Source: Actinoallomurus oryzae
GTDB lineage: Bacteria > Actinomycetota > Actinomycetes > Streptosporangiales > Streptosporangiaceae
Direction: 5' to 3'
Assembly (NCBI RefSeq): GCF_039541955.1
Contig: NZ_BAABHF010000010.1
Coordinates: forward strand, 310,001 to 374,000
Length of the DNA stretch: 64,000 bases
Below, piece by piece: positions 7,782 to 14,366 of this stretch. The notes beneath the pieces were generated by a model, which did not search any database, was not told where the DNA came from, and saw nothing but the letters and a program-made list of their open reading frames with translations. The stretch's first letter is position 1. Every line of letters starts with the position of its first letter. The position numbers and the translations under genes are program-made.

Positions 7782-7850
7782 GAGTCCTCCTTCGTCGGAG
7801 GGCGTGACCGCAGGGGCGCGTTTTTTGATTCCCTCGCTTCGCTCGGTCAT
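7779..7850 (-). repeat. Stop-start linker element, copy B2 (frame-shifted, fused to downstream gene)
   Basis: Direct tandem copy of element B1. It reads ATGACCGAGCGAAGCGAGGG, then six A's where B1 has five. The extra A changes the frame, so the mini-ORF MTERSEGIKKRAPAVTPSDE runs on in frame into the FAS1-like dehydratase instead of stopping at its start. It still ends with the Shine-Dalgarno AAGGAGGACTC before the dehydratase ATG at 7781. The unit is 69 bases here and 68 in B1. Confidence 0.88.
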
Positions 7851-7918
7851 GAGTCCTCCTTCGTCGGAGGGCGTGACCACAGGGGCGCGTTTTTGATTCC
7901 CTCGCTTCGCTCGGTCAT
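7847..7918 (-). repeat. Stop-start linker element, copy B1
   Basis: ATG at 7918 overlaps the TGA of the upstream substrate-binding protein gene (ATGA). The 23-residue product begins MTERSEGIKNAPLWSRPPTK and ends with TGA overlapping the ATG of the next linker copy at 7850. The element contains AAGGAGGACTC immediately before that ATG. It is the cleanest member of the family and a good reference for the others: copy D is the same length, A is 36 bases longer and C 9 bases shorter. Confidence 0.9.
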
Positions 7919-8895
7919 GAGACGTACTTCTCGTACCAGCCGCGGAGCATCACGGTCTTGAGGTCGGGTCGTGTCTTGATCAGCTTCTGCCCGAGGAGGA
8001 AGTCGAGCTCCTTGCCCGCGGAGGTGTAGTCGGCGTCCGTGAAGCCCCGGGCCGTGAAGTTGATCTCGGGAAGGACCTTGGCGGTCTGGTCGGCGGGCAG
8101 TTTCACCTGTTTTTGCGTCGCCTCGGCGGCCGCCTTCGGGTCCTTCGTCACGACCTGGTCGGCCTGGGCAACGACCTTGAAGATCTTGCCGGCCGTGTCG
8201 TCGTGGCCGCTCAGCCACTTCTGGTCGGCCAGGAGCCACTGGACGTACCCGACGCCGAAGTCACCGATCCGGCCCGCGAGGTGGCCGCCGGCCTTCACGC
8301 CGTTGGCCGCCCACGGCTCGAACAGGATGTACCCGTCGATCGACCCCCGGCCGAGCATGCCCGGCATGTCCGGCGGAGACCCCTTGACGATCTTGATGCT
8401 GTCGGGGTCGATGCCGTTGTGCTTCAGGTAGGCGTGGGTGGCGTACAGGCCGAGGCCCTGGATGGAACCCATGGTCTTGATCTGTTTGGGCGAGTCGATG
8501 CCCTTGCGCAGGACGACCTTGAGGTAGCGGTCGGAGGACTGGAAGACGCCCATCGAGCGCAGGTTCGCGTTGTTCGCCATGAGCGGCAGGGCGGTGGAAT
8601 CGGCGTTCGCGGAGATCTGGGCCGTCCCCGCGACGACGGCCTCGGCGGCGGCCGGTCCGCCCTCGACCTGCATCAGCTGGACGTTCACCCCGGCCTTGGC
8701 GAACATGCCGCGTTCCACCGCCAGGTAGAGCGGCGCGTACGACGGGTCGACGCCGACGGCGATGCGGATGACCGGGCCCTTGGCGCCGGCGTTCGCCGCT
8801 CCGGCATCCGTCGTCCCCGCCGTACACGATGCGGCCAGGACCAGCGCGGCTCCGGCGATGACAGCGGTGGCGGCGCGCCGCACCACGGGTTTCAT
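7915..8895 (-). CDS. NitT/TauT-type ABC transporter substrate-binding lipoprotein
   Basis: 326 residues. Signal peptide with lipobox VLAASC near residues 19-24, so a lipid-anchored extracytoplasmic protein. The mature part reads IRIAVGVDPSYAPLYLAVER and GMFAKAGVNVQLMQVEGG, typical of the SsuA/THI5 fold that binds taurine, nitrate, aromatic acids or pyrimidines. No cognate permease or ATPase is adjacent, so it either uses a transporter elsewhere or acts as a sensor. ATG 8895 overlaps the aldolase stop (ATGA), placing it firmly in the catabolic operon and suggesting it captures the pathway substrate. Confidence 0.85.
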   Translation of the reverse strand: MKPVVRRAATAVIAGAALVLAASCTAGTTDAGAANAGAKGPVIRIAVGVDPSYAPLYLAVERGMFAKAGVNVQLMQVEGGPAAAEAVVAGTAQISANADSTALPLMANNANLRSMGVFQSSDRYLKVVLRKGIDSPKQIKTMGSIQGLGLYATHAYLKHNGIDPDSIKIVKGSPPDMPGMLGRGSIDGYILFEPWAANGVKAGGHLAGRIGDFGVGYVQWLLADQKWLSGHDDTAGKIFKVVAQADQVVTKDPKAAAEATQKQVKLPADQTAKVLPEINFTARGFTDADYTSAGKELDFLLGQKLIKTRPDLKTVMLRGWYEKYVS

Positions 8896-9920
8896 GACGT
8901 CTCCTCGGCGAGTTCGAGGGCGATCTGGGTGATCTGGTCCTCCTGGCCGCCGACCAGCCGGCGTTCGCCGCAGCGCAGCAGGATCTGGGCCGGGTCGACG
9001 CCGTAGCGTTCGGCGGCGCGGGACGCGTGCCCCATGAAGGAGGAGTAGACGCCGCCGTACCCCATCGCCAGGGAGAGACGGTCGACGACGCACTCGCGGT
9101 CCATGATGGGCCGGACGACCTCCTCGGCGACCCGCATCATGCCGAACGTGTCGATGCCGGTGCTCAGGCCGAGCCGGTCGCAGACCGCGACGAGCGCCTC
9201 GGTCGGAGTGTTCCCGGCGCCGGCGCCGAGGCCGCGCGTGCACCCGTCGACCTGCACGGCGCCGGCGCGGAAGGCGAACATCGTGTTCGCGACGGCCAGG
9301 GAGAGGTTCTGGTGGCCGTGGAAGCCGATCTGCGCCTCCCCGCCGATCTCGGCGATCATCGCCTCGACCCGGTCGGTCACCTCGTCGAGGATGAGCGCCC
9401 CCGCCGAGTCGGTGACGTACACGCACTGGCAGCCGGCGTCGACCATGGTGCGCGCCTGCCTGGCCAGGTCCTCCGGGCTGAGGCGGTGCGCGAGCATGAG
9501 GAAGCCGACCGTCTCCAGGCCCATCTCGCGCGCCAGCCCGAAGTGTTGTTCGGAGATGTCGGCCTCACTGCAGTGGGTGGCGATGCGGATCACCGAGACG
9601 CCCAGGTCGTGCACGGCCCGGATGTCGTCCTTGGTGCCGACTCCGGGCAGCATCAGCGCGGCGATCTTCGCCTGTCGCGCCTCGGCGACCGCCGCCTTGA
9701 TGAGGACCCGCTCGTCGGTGCCCGACCTGCCGTACACGTAGGACGAGCCGCCGAGCCCGTCGCCGTGGGTCACCTCGATGACCGGCACACCGGCCGCGTC
9801 GAGTTCGCGCACGACGCCGCGGACCTGTTCCTCGGTGAACTGGTGCCGGACGGCGTGGCTGCCGTCCCGCAACGTCGAGTCGGTGACCCGGATGTCGAGA
9901 CCGTCGCCGTACGCCATCAC
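8892..9920 (-). CDS. 4-hydroxy-2-oxovalerate aldolase (MhpE/HsaF type)
   Basis: 342 residues. Cleaves 4-hydroxy-2-oxo acids to pyruvate and an aldehyde in a complex with the preceding dehydrogenase. Landmarks: VTDSTLRDGSHAVRHQF (metal-binding Asp and catalytic Arg region), VIEVTHGDGLGGSSY, IGFHGHQNLSLAVANT with the HxH metal ligands, and the C-terminal PAQILLRCGERRLVGGQEDQ region. Length is standard for the DmpG family. It overlaps the dehydrogenase (9917-9920) and the binding protein (8892-8895) by 4 bases on each side. Confidence 0.94.
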   Translation of the reverse strand: MMAYGDGLDIRVTDSTLRDGSHAVRHQFTEEQVRGVVRELDAAGVPVIEVTHGDGLGGSSYVYGRSGTDERVLIKAAVAEARQAKIAALMLPGVGTKDDIRAVHDLGVSVIRIATHCSEADISEQHFGLAREMGLETVGFLMLAHRLSPEDLARQARTMVDAGCQCVYVTDSAGALILDEVTDRVEAMIAEIGGEAQIGFHGHQNLSLAVANTMFAFRAGAVQVDGCTRGLGAGAGNTPTEALVAVCDRLGLSTGIDTFGMMRVAEEVVRPIMDRECVVDRLSLAMGYGGVYSSFMGHASRAAERYGVDPAQILLRCGERRLVGGQEDQITQIALELAEETS

Positions 9921-10882
9921 GCACGCTCCTTCGTCAGCAGGTGCTCCGCGAGGACGTCGCCGACGCGCGCGGCGGCGGCCGTCATGATGTCGAGGTTCCC
10001 GGCGTACGGCGGCAGGAAGTCGCCGGCGCCCTCCACCTCGAGGAAGATCGCCACCCGTCGGCGTGCTTCGCCCGACTCGCCTCTCCCGACCAACCCACCC
10101 CGACCGACCTCCCGGCCTGCCCCGACCGACCTCCCGTTGTGGTCCGCGTCGAACTGGGGGTCCGACAGCAGCCGGTAGCCCGGCACGTACCCCGCCACCT
10201 CGGCGGCGACCTCCTTCACCGACGCCGTGATCGCCGCCTCGTCGGCGTCGTCGGGGATCGAGCAGTAGACCGTGTCGCGCATCAGCACCGGCGGGTCCGC
10301 CGGGTTCAGGATGATGATCGCCTTGCCGCGCTTCGCGCCACCGAGTACCTCGATCGCCCGCGACGTGGTGCGGGTGAACTCGTCGATGTTCTGCCGGGTG
10401 CCCGGGCCGGCCGACAGGGAGGCGATCGACGCGACGATCTCGGCGTACGCCACCTCGGTGACCCGGGACACCGCGTGCACCATCGGGATCGTGGCCTGCC
10501 CGCCGCAGGTGACCATGTTGACGTTGGGCGCGTCCAGGTGCTCGCGCAGGTTGGCGGGCGGCACGACGTATGGGCCGCGCGCCGCCGGGGTCAGGTCGAT
10601 CGCGCGGATGCCGGCGGCGGCGTACCTCGGGGCGTTCCGTACGTGCACGTAGGCGGAGGTGGCCTCGAAGACGAGGCTTGGCAGCTCCGACTGCGCGAGC
10701 AGCCAGTCGACGCCGTCGGCGGAGGTCGTCAGGCCCTCCTTGGCGGCTCTCGCCAGTCCCGCGCTGGCGGGGTCCACCCCGATCATCCAGCGCGGCTCGA
10801 CCAGGTCCGAGCGGAGCAGCTTGTAGAGCAGGTCGGTGCCGATGTTGCCGGATCCGACGATCGCGGCCGAGATCTTCGTCAT
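9917..10882 (-). CDS. Acylating acetaldehyde dehydrogenase (MhpF/HsaG type) with internal insertion
   Basis: 321 residues. Converts the aldehyde released by the aldolase to acyl-CoA with NAD+. Rossmann motif AIVGSGNIGTDLLYKLLRS at the N-terminus; catalytic Cys in NMVTCGGQATIP; later GPGTRQNIDEFTRTT and the conserved FLEVEGAGDFLPPYAGNLD. Between QFDADHNG and RRVAIFLEVEG there is a Gly/Arg-rich stretch (about bases 10055-10140 on the + strand) of roughly 20 residues more than in family members I remember. The DNA there contains a repeat shared with linker A. The insertion lies in a loop region and keeps frame, so the enzyme may remain active. Confidence 0.93.
   Translation of the reverse strand: MTKISAAIVGSGNIGTDLLYKLLRSDLVEPRWMIGVDPASAGLARAAKEGLTTSADGVDWLLAQSELPSLVFEATSAYVHVRNAPRYAAAGIRAIDLTPAARGPYVVPPANLREHLDAPNVNMVTCGGQATIPMVHAVSRVTEVAYAEIVASIASLSAGPGTRQNIDEFTRTTSRAIEVLGGAKRGKAIIILNPADPPVLMRDTVYCSIPDDADEAAITASVKEVAAEVAGYVPGYRLLSDPQFDADHNGRSVGAGREVGRGGLVGRGESGEARRRVAIFLEVEGAGDFLPPYAGNLDIMTAAAARVGDVLAEHLLTKERA
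10085..10116 (-). repeat. 32-base GC-rich repeat inside the dehydrogenase gene
   Basis: On the minus strand this reads GCCGGGAGGTCGGTCGGGGT followed by GGGTTGGTCGGG and is identical to 2337-2368 on the plus strand within linker copy A. Next to it the 16-base sub-unit GGGAGGTCGGTCGGGG occurs a second time (10117-10138 region), giving a short tandem array. It sits in frame within coding DNA. The shared sequence in two unrelated places points to a small mobile or expansible element. Confidence 0.85.
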
Positions 10883-10895
10883 CTGCGTCTCCCTG

Positions 10896-11684
10896 TCAGC
10901 CGAAGGTCACCGTGACCGGGCCGAGCACGTCGAAGTCGGCCGTCACGACGTCGCCCGCCACCACGTCCACCGCTCGCGTGCAGGCACCGGGGAGCACCAC
11001 GTGCCCTGGTTCCAGGGACACGCCCCGCTCGCCGAGGGTGTTGGCGAGCCAGCCGACCGCGGCGGCCGGGTTGCCGAGCACCGCCGACCCCGGTCCGCGG
11101 TCGACGAGCTCGCCGCCCTTGAGTAGCCGCCCCTCGACGCGTTCCAGGTCCACGTCGCCGACCGGCACCCGGCGCTCGGAAAGCACGACGCCGGCGCTGC
11201 TGGCGTTGTCGGCGACGGTGTCGGCGAGTGTGATCCGCCAGTCGGCGACCCGGCTGTCGACGATCTCGATCGCGGCGCGCAGGTGGTCGGTGGCCGCGAG
11301 AACGTCGTCGACCGTGACGCCCGGCCCGCGCAGTTCGTTCCGGAGGACGAACGCGATCTCGATCTCGGCCTTCGGGGCGAGGAGGTCCGCCGCCGTCACC
11401 TTGCCGCCGTCCTCGATGAACATCGACGCGAAGAGCACGCCGTAGTCCGGCTGGTCGACGCCGAGCATCCGCTGCATGGCGGCGGAGGTGAGCCCGACCT
11501 TGTGGCCGCGCACCGTCTCCCCCGCGGCGATCCGCCGCCGCGTGTTGATCAGCTGGATCTCGTACGCGTCGGCCGTATCCAGGCCGGGCCAGGTCTCGGT
11601 CGGCGGCGGGATCGCCACACGGTCCCGCTCGGCGGCGACCAGTGCCCGCGCCGCCTCGGCGAGCACCTCACCAGGTACGGTCAT
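10896..11684 (-). CDS. 2-keto-4-pentenoate hydratase (MhpD type)
   Basis: 262 residues, FAH-superfamily fold. Hydrates 2-hydroxypenta-2,4-dienoate to 4-hydroxy-2-oxovalerate, the aldolase substrate. Visible motifs: GHKVGLTSAAMQRMLGVDQP (substrate loop), PKAEIEIAFVL with the metal-ligand Glu pair, EIVDSRVADWRITLADTVAD, and NPAAAVGWLANTLGERG. It is the first gene of the reverse operon, with the start at 11684 facing the regulatory region that ends at 12090. Hydratase, dehydrogenase and aldolase in this order are the standard meta-pathway tail. Confidence 0.93.
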   Translation of the reverse strand: MTVPGEVLAEAARALVAAERDRVAIPPPTETWPGLDTADAYEIQLINTRRRIAAGETVRGHKVGLTSAAMQRMLGVDQPDYGVLFASMFIEDGGKVTAADLLAPKAEIEIAFVLRNELRGPGVTVDDVLAATDHLRAAIEIVDSRVADWRITLADTVADNASSAGVVLSERRVPVGDVDLERVEGRLLKGGELVDRGPGSAVLGNPAAAVGWLANTLGERGVSLEPGHVVLPGACTRAVDVVAGDVVTADFDVLGPVTVTFG

Positions 11685-11747
11685 GTTCGTTTCCCTCCTG
11701 TCACGCGGCGACGATTCCAGCCGCCTTCCGGCCTGGACAGCCGATCG

Positions 11748-12046
11748 TCCTGCTCAGCGGACCACCGTTTGTCAGTGCAGGTGGATGCCGCTGACGCTGG
11801 ACAGGACGGCGACCAGCACGAAGAGGAAGGCGAACAGCAGGACGGGGTGGGGGAGCTTGTCGCCGGCCCATTCAACGCCCCTGGCAGGAGGTGGACGCGT
11901 GGCTGCTCTCCCTGCTCGGCACCGACGGCCGCATGTCGATCGGCGATCTGGCGGCTCGCGAGCCGGGTGTTCCGCTTAGCGGACCGAATCCGCCCGTTCC
12001 TCGCCGCGCCGAACCGCCCGTGAGCCGACCGTCCTGCTCACCGGAC
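11748..12046 (+). promoter_or_regulatory. Three operator-like sites between divergent catabolic operons
   Basis: Three related 15-base sites lie between the reverse operon (start 11684) and the forward operon (start 12091): TCCTGCTCAGCGGAC at 11748, TTCCGCTTAGCGGAC at 11970 and TCCTGCTCACCGGAC at 12032. The middle one has perfect TCCGC-TTA-GCGGA symmetry. Palindromes of this sort are plausible IclR-family operators, and the IclR gene of the locus ends at 5836. The rest of this 406-base stretch holds only gene fragments. Assignment to that regulator is inference. Confidence 0.45.
11772..11876 (-). pseudogene. N-terminal fragment of an AbgT/MtrF-family transporter
   Basis: The minus-strand frame starting at 11876 reads VEWAGDKLPHPVLLFAFLFV and then LVAVLSSVSGIHLH before TGA at 11772. 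VEW-G-x-LPHPVxLF followed by a hydrophobic helix is the N-terminal signature of AbgT-family (p-aminobenzoyl-glutamate/drug) transporters. No start codon or ribosome binding site lies in frame and the remaining roughly 450 residues are absent. On the other strand, 11885-11960 encodes LLGTDGRMSIGDLAAREPGV, reminiscent of a MarR helix-turn-helix fragment. The region looks like eroded former genes. Confidence 0.42.
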
Positions 12047-12090
12047 CGGATCCGTTGGTGAGGCGCGCCGCCGTCCTTACCGTCACCGTC

Positions 12091-13119
12091 ATGAGCACGC
12101 TTGCCGAGATCTCGATGCCAACGGACGACAGCCCGCCGATCGAGGTCGACATCCTGATCGTCGGCGCCGGCCCGGCCGGTCTGTACGGCGCGTACTACGC
12201 GGGCTTCCGCGGGCTGCGGGTGGCGGTCATGGACGTGCTTCCCCAGCCGGGCGGCCAGATCACCGCCATGTACCCGGAAAAGCCCATCTACGACATCGCG
12301 GGCCTGCCCTCGGTGCGCGGCCGTGACCTGGTCGACAACCTGCTGGCGCAGGCGGCGCCGTACGGACCGGAGTACCTGCTCGGTCACCAGGCCGTCGACC
12401 TGAGCTACGACGACGACCGGCCCGTCGTCCGCAGCGTCCAGGGCGCGACCGTACGCGCCGGGGCGGTCATCGTCACCGGCGGGATCGGGACGTTCACCCC
12501 GCGGCCGCTGCCCGCCGCGCGCTCGTTCGACGGGCGGGGGCTCGTCTATTTCGTGCGGCGGCTCGCCGACCACACCGACCAGGACGTCGTGATCGTGGGC
12601 GGCGGGGACAGCGCCTTCGACTGGGCCGACAGCCTGGCGCCCCTGGCCCGCTCGGTCACGATCGTCCACCGCCGCGACCGGTTCCGGGCGCACGCCGCGA
12701 CCGTCGAACGCGTCCGGGAGGCGGGTGTCGAGATCCTCGTCAACAGCGCGGTGACGGCCGCGGCAGGCTCGGACGGCCTGGAGACCGTGCAGGTCACTCA
12801 CCTGCCGGACGGGACGACGCGGGAGCTGAAGGCGCAGACCCTCATCGCCGCGCTGGGCTTCACCGCCGACCTCGGGCCGCTGCTCGGCTGGGGCCTCGAA
12901 CTCCGATCGCGGCGGATCACGGTCGGCACCGACATGGCCACGAACCTGCCCCGCGTGTACGCCGCGGGCGACATCACCGACTATCCCGGCAAGGTCCGGC
13001 TGATCGCGGTCGGCTTCGGCGAGGTCGCCACGGCGGTCAACAACGCCGCCACCGTCATCGACCCGGAGGCCGAACTGTTCCCAGGGCACTCCACGGACGG
13101 CCCCGCAGAAAGGAAATGA
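12091..13119 (+). CDS. Ferredoxin-NAD(P)+ reductase, thioredoxin-reductase-like type
   Basis: About 342 residues. Two dinucleotide-binding domains: FAD motif DILIVGAGPAGLYGAYYAGF near residue 20, and NADPH motif VVIVGGGDSAFDWADSL near 168; the FAD-binding C-terminal segment reads VYAAGDITDYPGKVRLIAVG. There is no CxxC disulfide, which separates it from thioredoxin reductase and fits the YumC-type ferredoxin reductases. The adjacent ferredoxin gene starts one base after its stop, so the pair probably delivers electrons to the Rieske oxygenase or a P450. Start at ATG 12091 chosen; ATG 12115 is an alternative. Confidence 0.88.
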   Translation: MSTLAEISMPTDDSPPIEVDILIVGAGPAGLYGAYYAGFRGLRVAVMDVLPQPGGQITAMYPEKPIYDIAGLPSVRGRDLVDNLLAQAAPYGPEYLLGHQAVDLSYDDDRPVVRSVQGATVRAGAVIVTGGIGTFTPRPLPAARSFDGRGLVYFVRRLADHTDQDVVIVGGGDSAFDWADSLAPLARSVTIVHRRDRFRAHAATVERVREAGVEILVNSAVTAAAGSDGLETVQVTHLPDGTTRELKAQTLIAALGFTADLGPLLGWGLELRSRRITVGTDMATNLPRVYAAGDITDYPGKVRLIAVGFGEVATAVNNAATVIDPEAELFPGHSTDGPAERK

Positions 13120-13120
13120 G

Positions 13121-13441
13121 ATGGCCTACGTCATCGGCGCGGCGTGCGTCGACGTCATGGACCGGTCGTGCATGGAGGAATGCCCGGTCGACTGTATCTA
13201 CGAGGGAGCGCGCAAGCTCTACATCCACCCGGTCGAGTGCATCGACTGCGGCGCCTGTGCGGAGGTCTGCCCGGAACAGGCGATCTCCGCCGACCGGGCC
13301 GCCGATCCGGACCACCGGCTGGACAACCGGCGGTTCTTCGAGGAGCCGCTGCCCGGGCGTGAGGAGCCCGTCGGCTCGCCGGGAGGCTCGGCGAAGATCG
13401 GCCCGGTCGGTGCGGACACCGCGATGATCAAGGCGGGCTGA
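13121..13441 (+). CDS. 7Fe (3Fe-4S/4Fe-4S) ferredoxin, FdxA type
   Basis: 106 residues. Cysteine pattern at the N-terminus CVDVMDRSCMEECPVDCIYE, then ECIDCGACAEVCPEQAI, typical of seven-iron actinobacterial ferredoxins. The C-terminal tail (LPGREEPVGSPGGSAKIG) is shared with the second ferredoxin at 23921-24262. Expected role is electron transfer from the preceding reductase. It is separated by one base from both neighbours' coding ends, so it belongs to the same transcript. Confidence 0.93.
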   Translation: MAYVIGAACVDVMDRSCMEECPVDCIYEGARKLYIHPVECIDCGACAEVCPEQAISADRAADPDHRLDNRRFFEEPLPGREEPVGSPGGSAKIGPVGADTAMIKAG

Positions 13442-13442
13442 C

Positions 13443-14366
13443 ATGCGCATCGGAATCCGTCTGCCTCCCTGCCGCCCGGTGGACGAGGTGGCCGAGGCCG
13501 CGAGGCGGGCCGAGGAACTCGGCTTCGACGACGTCTGGGTGCCCGACTCCCAGACCCTGTGGCGCGACGCCTACGCCACGCTGGCCTGCGCGGCTCTGCG
13601 CACCGAGCGGGTCCGCCTCGGGACGGCGGTCACCAACGTGGTGACCCGGCATCCGAGCGTCGTCGCCGCCGCCGCGCGGACCATCGCCGAACTCGCTCCG
13701 GGCCGCTTCGTGCTGGGGGTCGGCGTCGGCAACAGCTCCGTCGAGCCCGTCGGCCTCCGCTCCTCCACCACCGCGGAGCTACGCGCGGGCGTGACCGGAC
13801 TCCGCGACACGCTGCCGGGGATCCCCATCCACGTCGCGGCCAGCGGACCGCGCAACCTCGCGCTCGGCGGTGAGCTGGGCGACGGCGTGATCCTGCTCGC
13901 GGGGGCCTCGGCGGCCCGCGTCGAGGAGGCGCTGACCATCGTCGGCCGCCACGGCACGTCGCCCGAAGTGACGGTCTCCGCCTTCTGCCACGTCACCGAC
14001 GACCTCGAACGTGACGCGCCCGCGCTGAAACCGGTGTGCGCGGCGATGGCCCAAAAAGGCGGCGGCGCCGCCCTCGCCGCCGCCGGCATCGAGGTGCGCG
14101 TCCCACGGCAGGTGCCCGAGGTCCGCCCCGACCTGCTGCACGCGGAGAACTGGGAGCACGCCGTCGAGGTCTGCTCCGCATGGGTGAGCGACGCCGACGC
14201 CGTTCGGTTCGCCGAGGAGTTCTGCCTGTACAGCTCCGTGGAACGGATCGCCGACCGGATGGCCGGCCTGAAACGACTCGGAGTCACCGGCGTTCTGCTC
14301 CAGCACGTCGGCTCCTACACCCTCCCCCACGAAGTGATGGAATCGCTCGGAAAGGTGCTCGCGTGA
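13443..14366 (+). CDS. LLM-class (luciferase-like) F420- or flavin-dependent oxidoreductase
   Basis: 307 residues, TIM-barrel luciferase-like fold. Motifs: MRIGIRLPPCRPVDEVAEAA, LGFDDVWVPDSQTLWRDAY, VRLGTAVTNVVTRHPSVVAA and FVLGVGVGNSS. Such proteins use F420H2 or FMN to reduce or oxygenate small molecules, and the N-terminal pattern is like methylene-H4MPT-reductase-type F420 enzymes. Starts right after the ferredoxin and overlaps the CoA-transferase start (GTGA, 14363-14366). The reaction in this pathway is unknown. Confidence 0.85.
   Translation: MRIGIRLPPCRPVDEVAEAARRAEELGFDDVWVPDSQTLWRDAYATLACAALRTERVRLGTAVTNVVTRHPSVVAAAARTIAELAPGRFVLGVGVGNSSVEPVGLRSSTTAELRAGVTGLRDTLPGIPIHVAASGPRNLALGGELGDGVILLAGASAARVEEALTIVGRHGTSPEVTVSAFCHVTDDLERDAPALKPVCAAMAQKGGGAALAAAGIEVRVPRQVPEVRPDLLHAENWEHAVEVCSAWVSDADAVRFAEEFCLYSSVERIADRMAGLKRLGVTGVLLQHVGSYTLPHEVMESLGKVLA

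Noticed and set aside
7779..7918. Linker copies interpreted as an insertion sequence end or attachment site
   Set aside because: No transposase, no inverted ends; (A/G)TGACC occurs at both sides but is explained by start-codon overlaps, so a target duplication cannot be shown.
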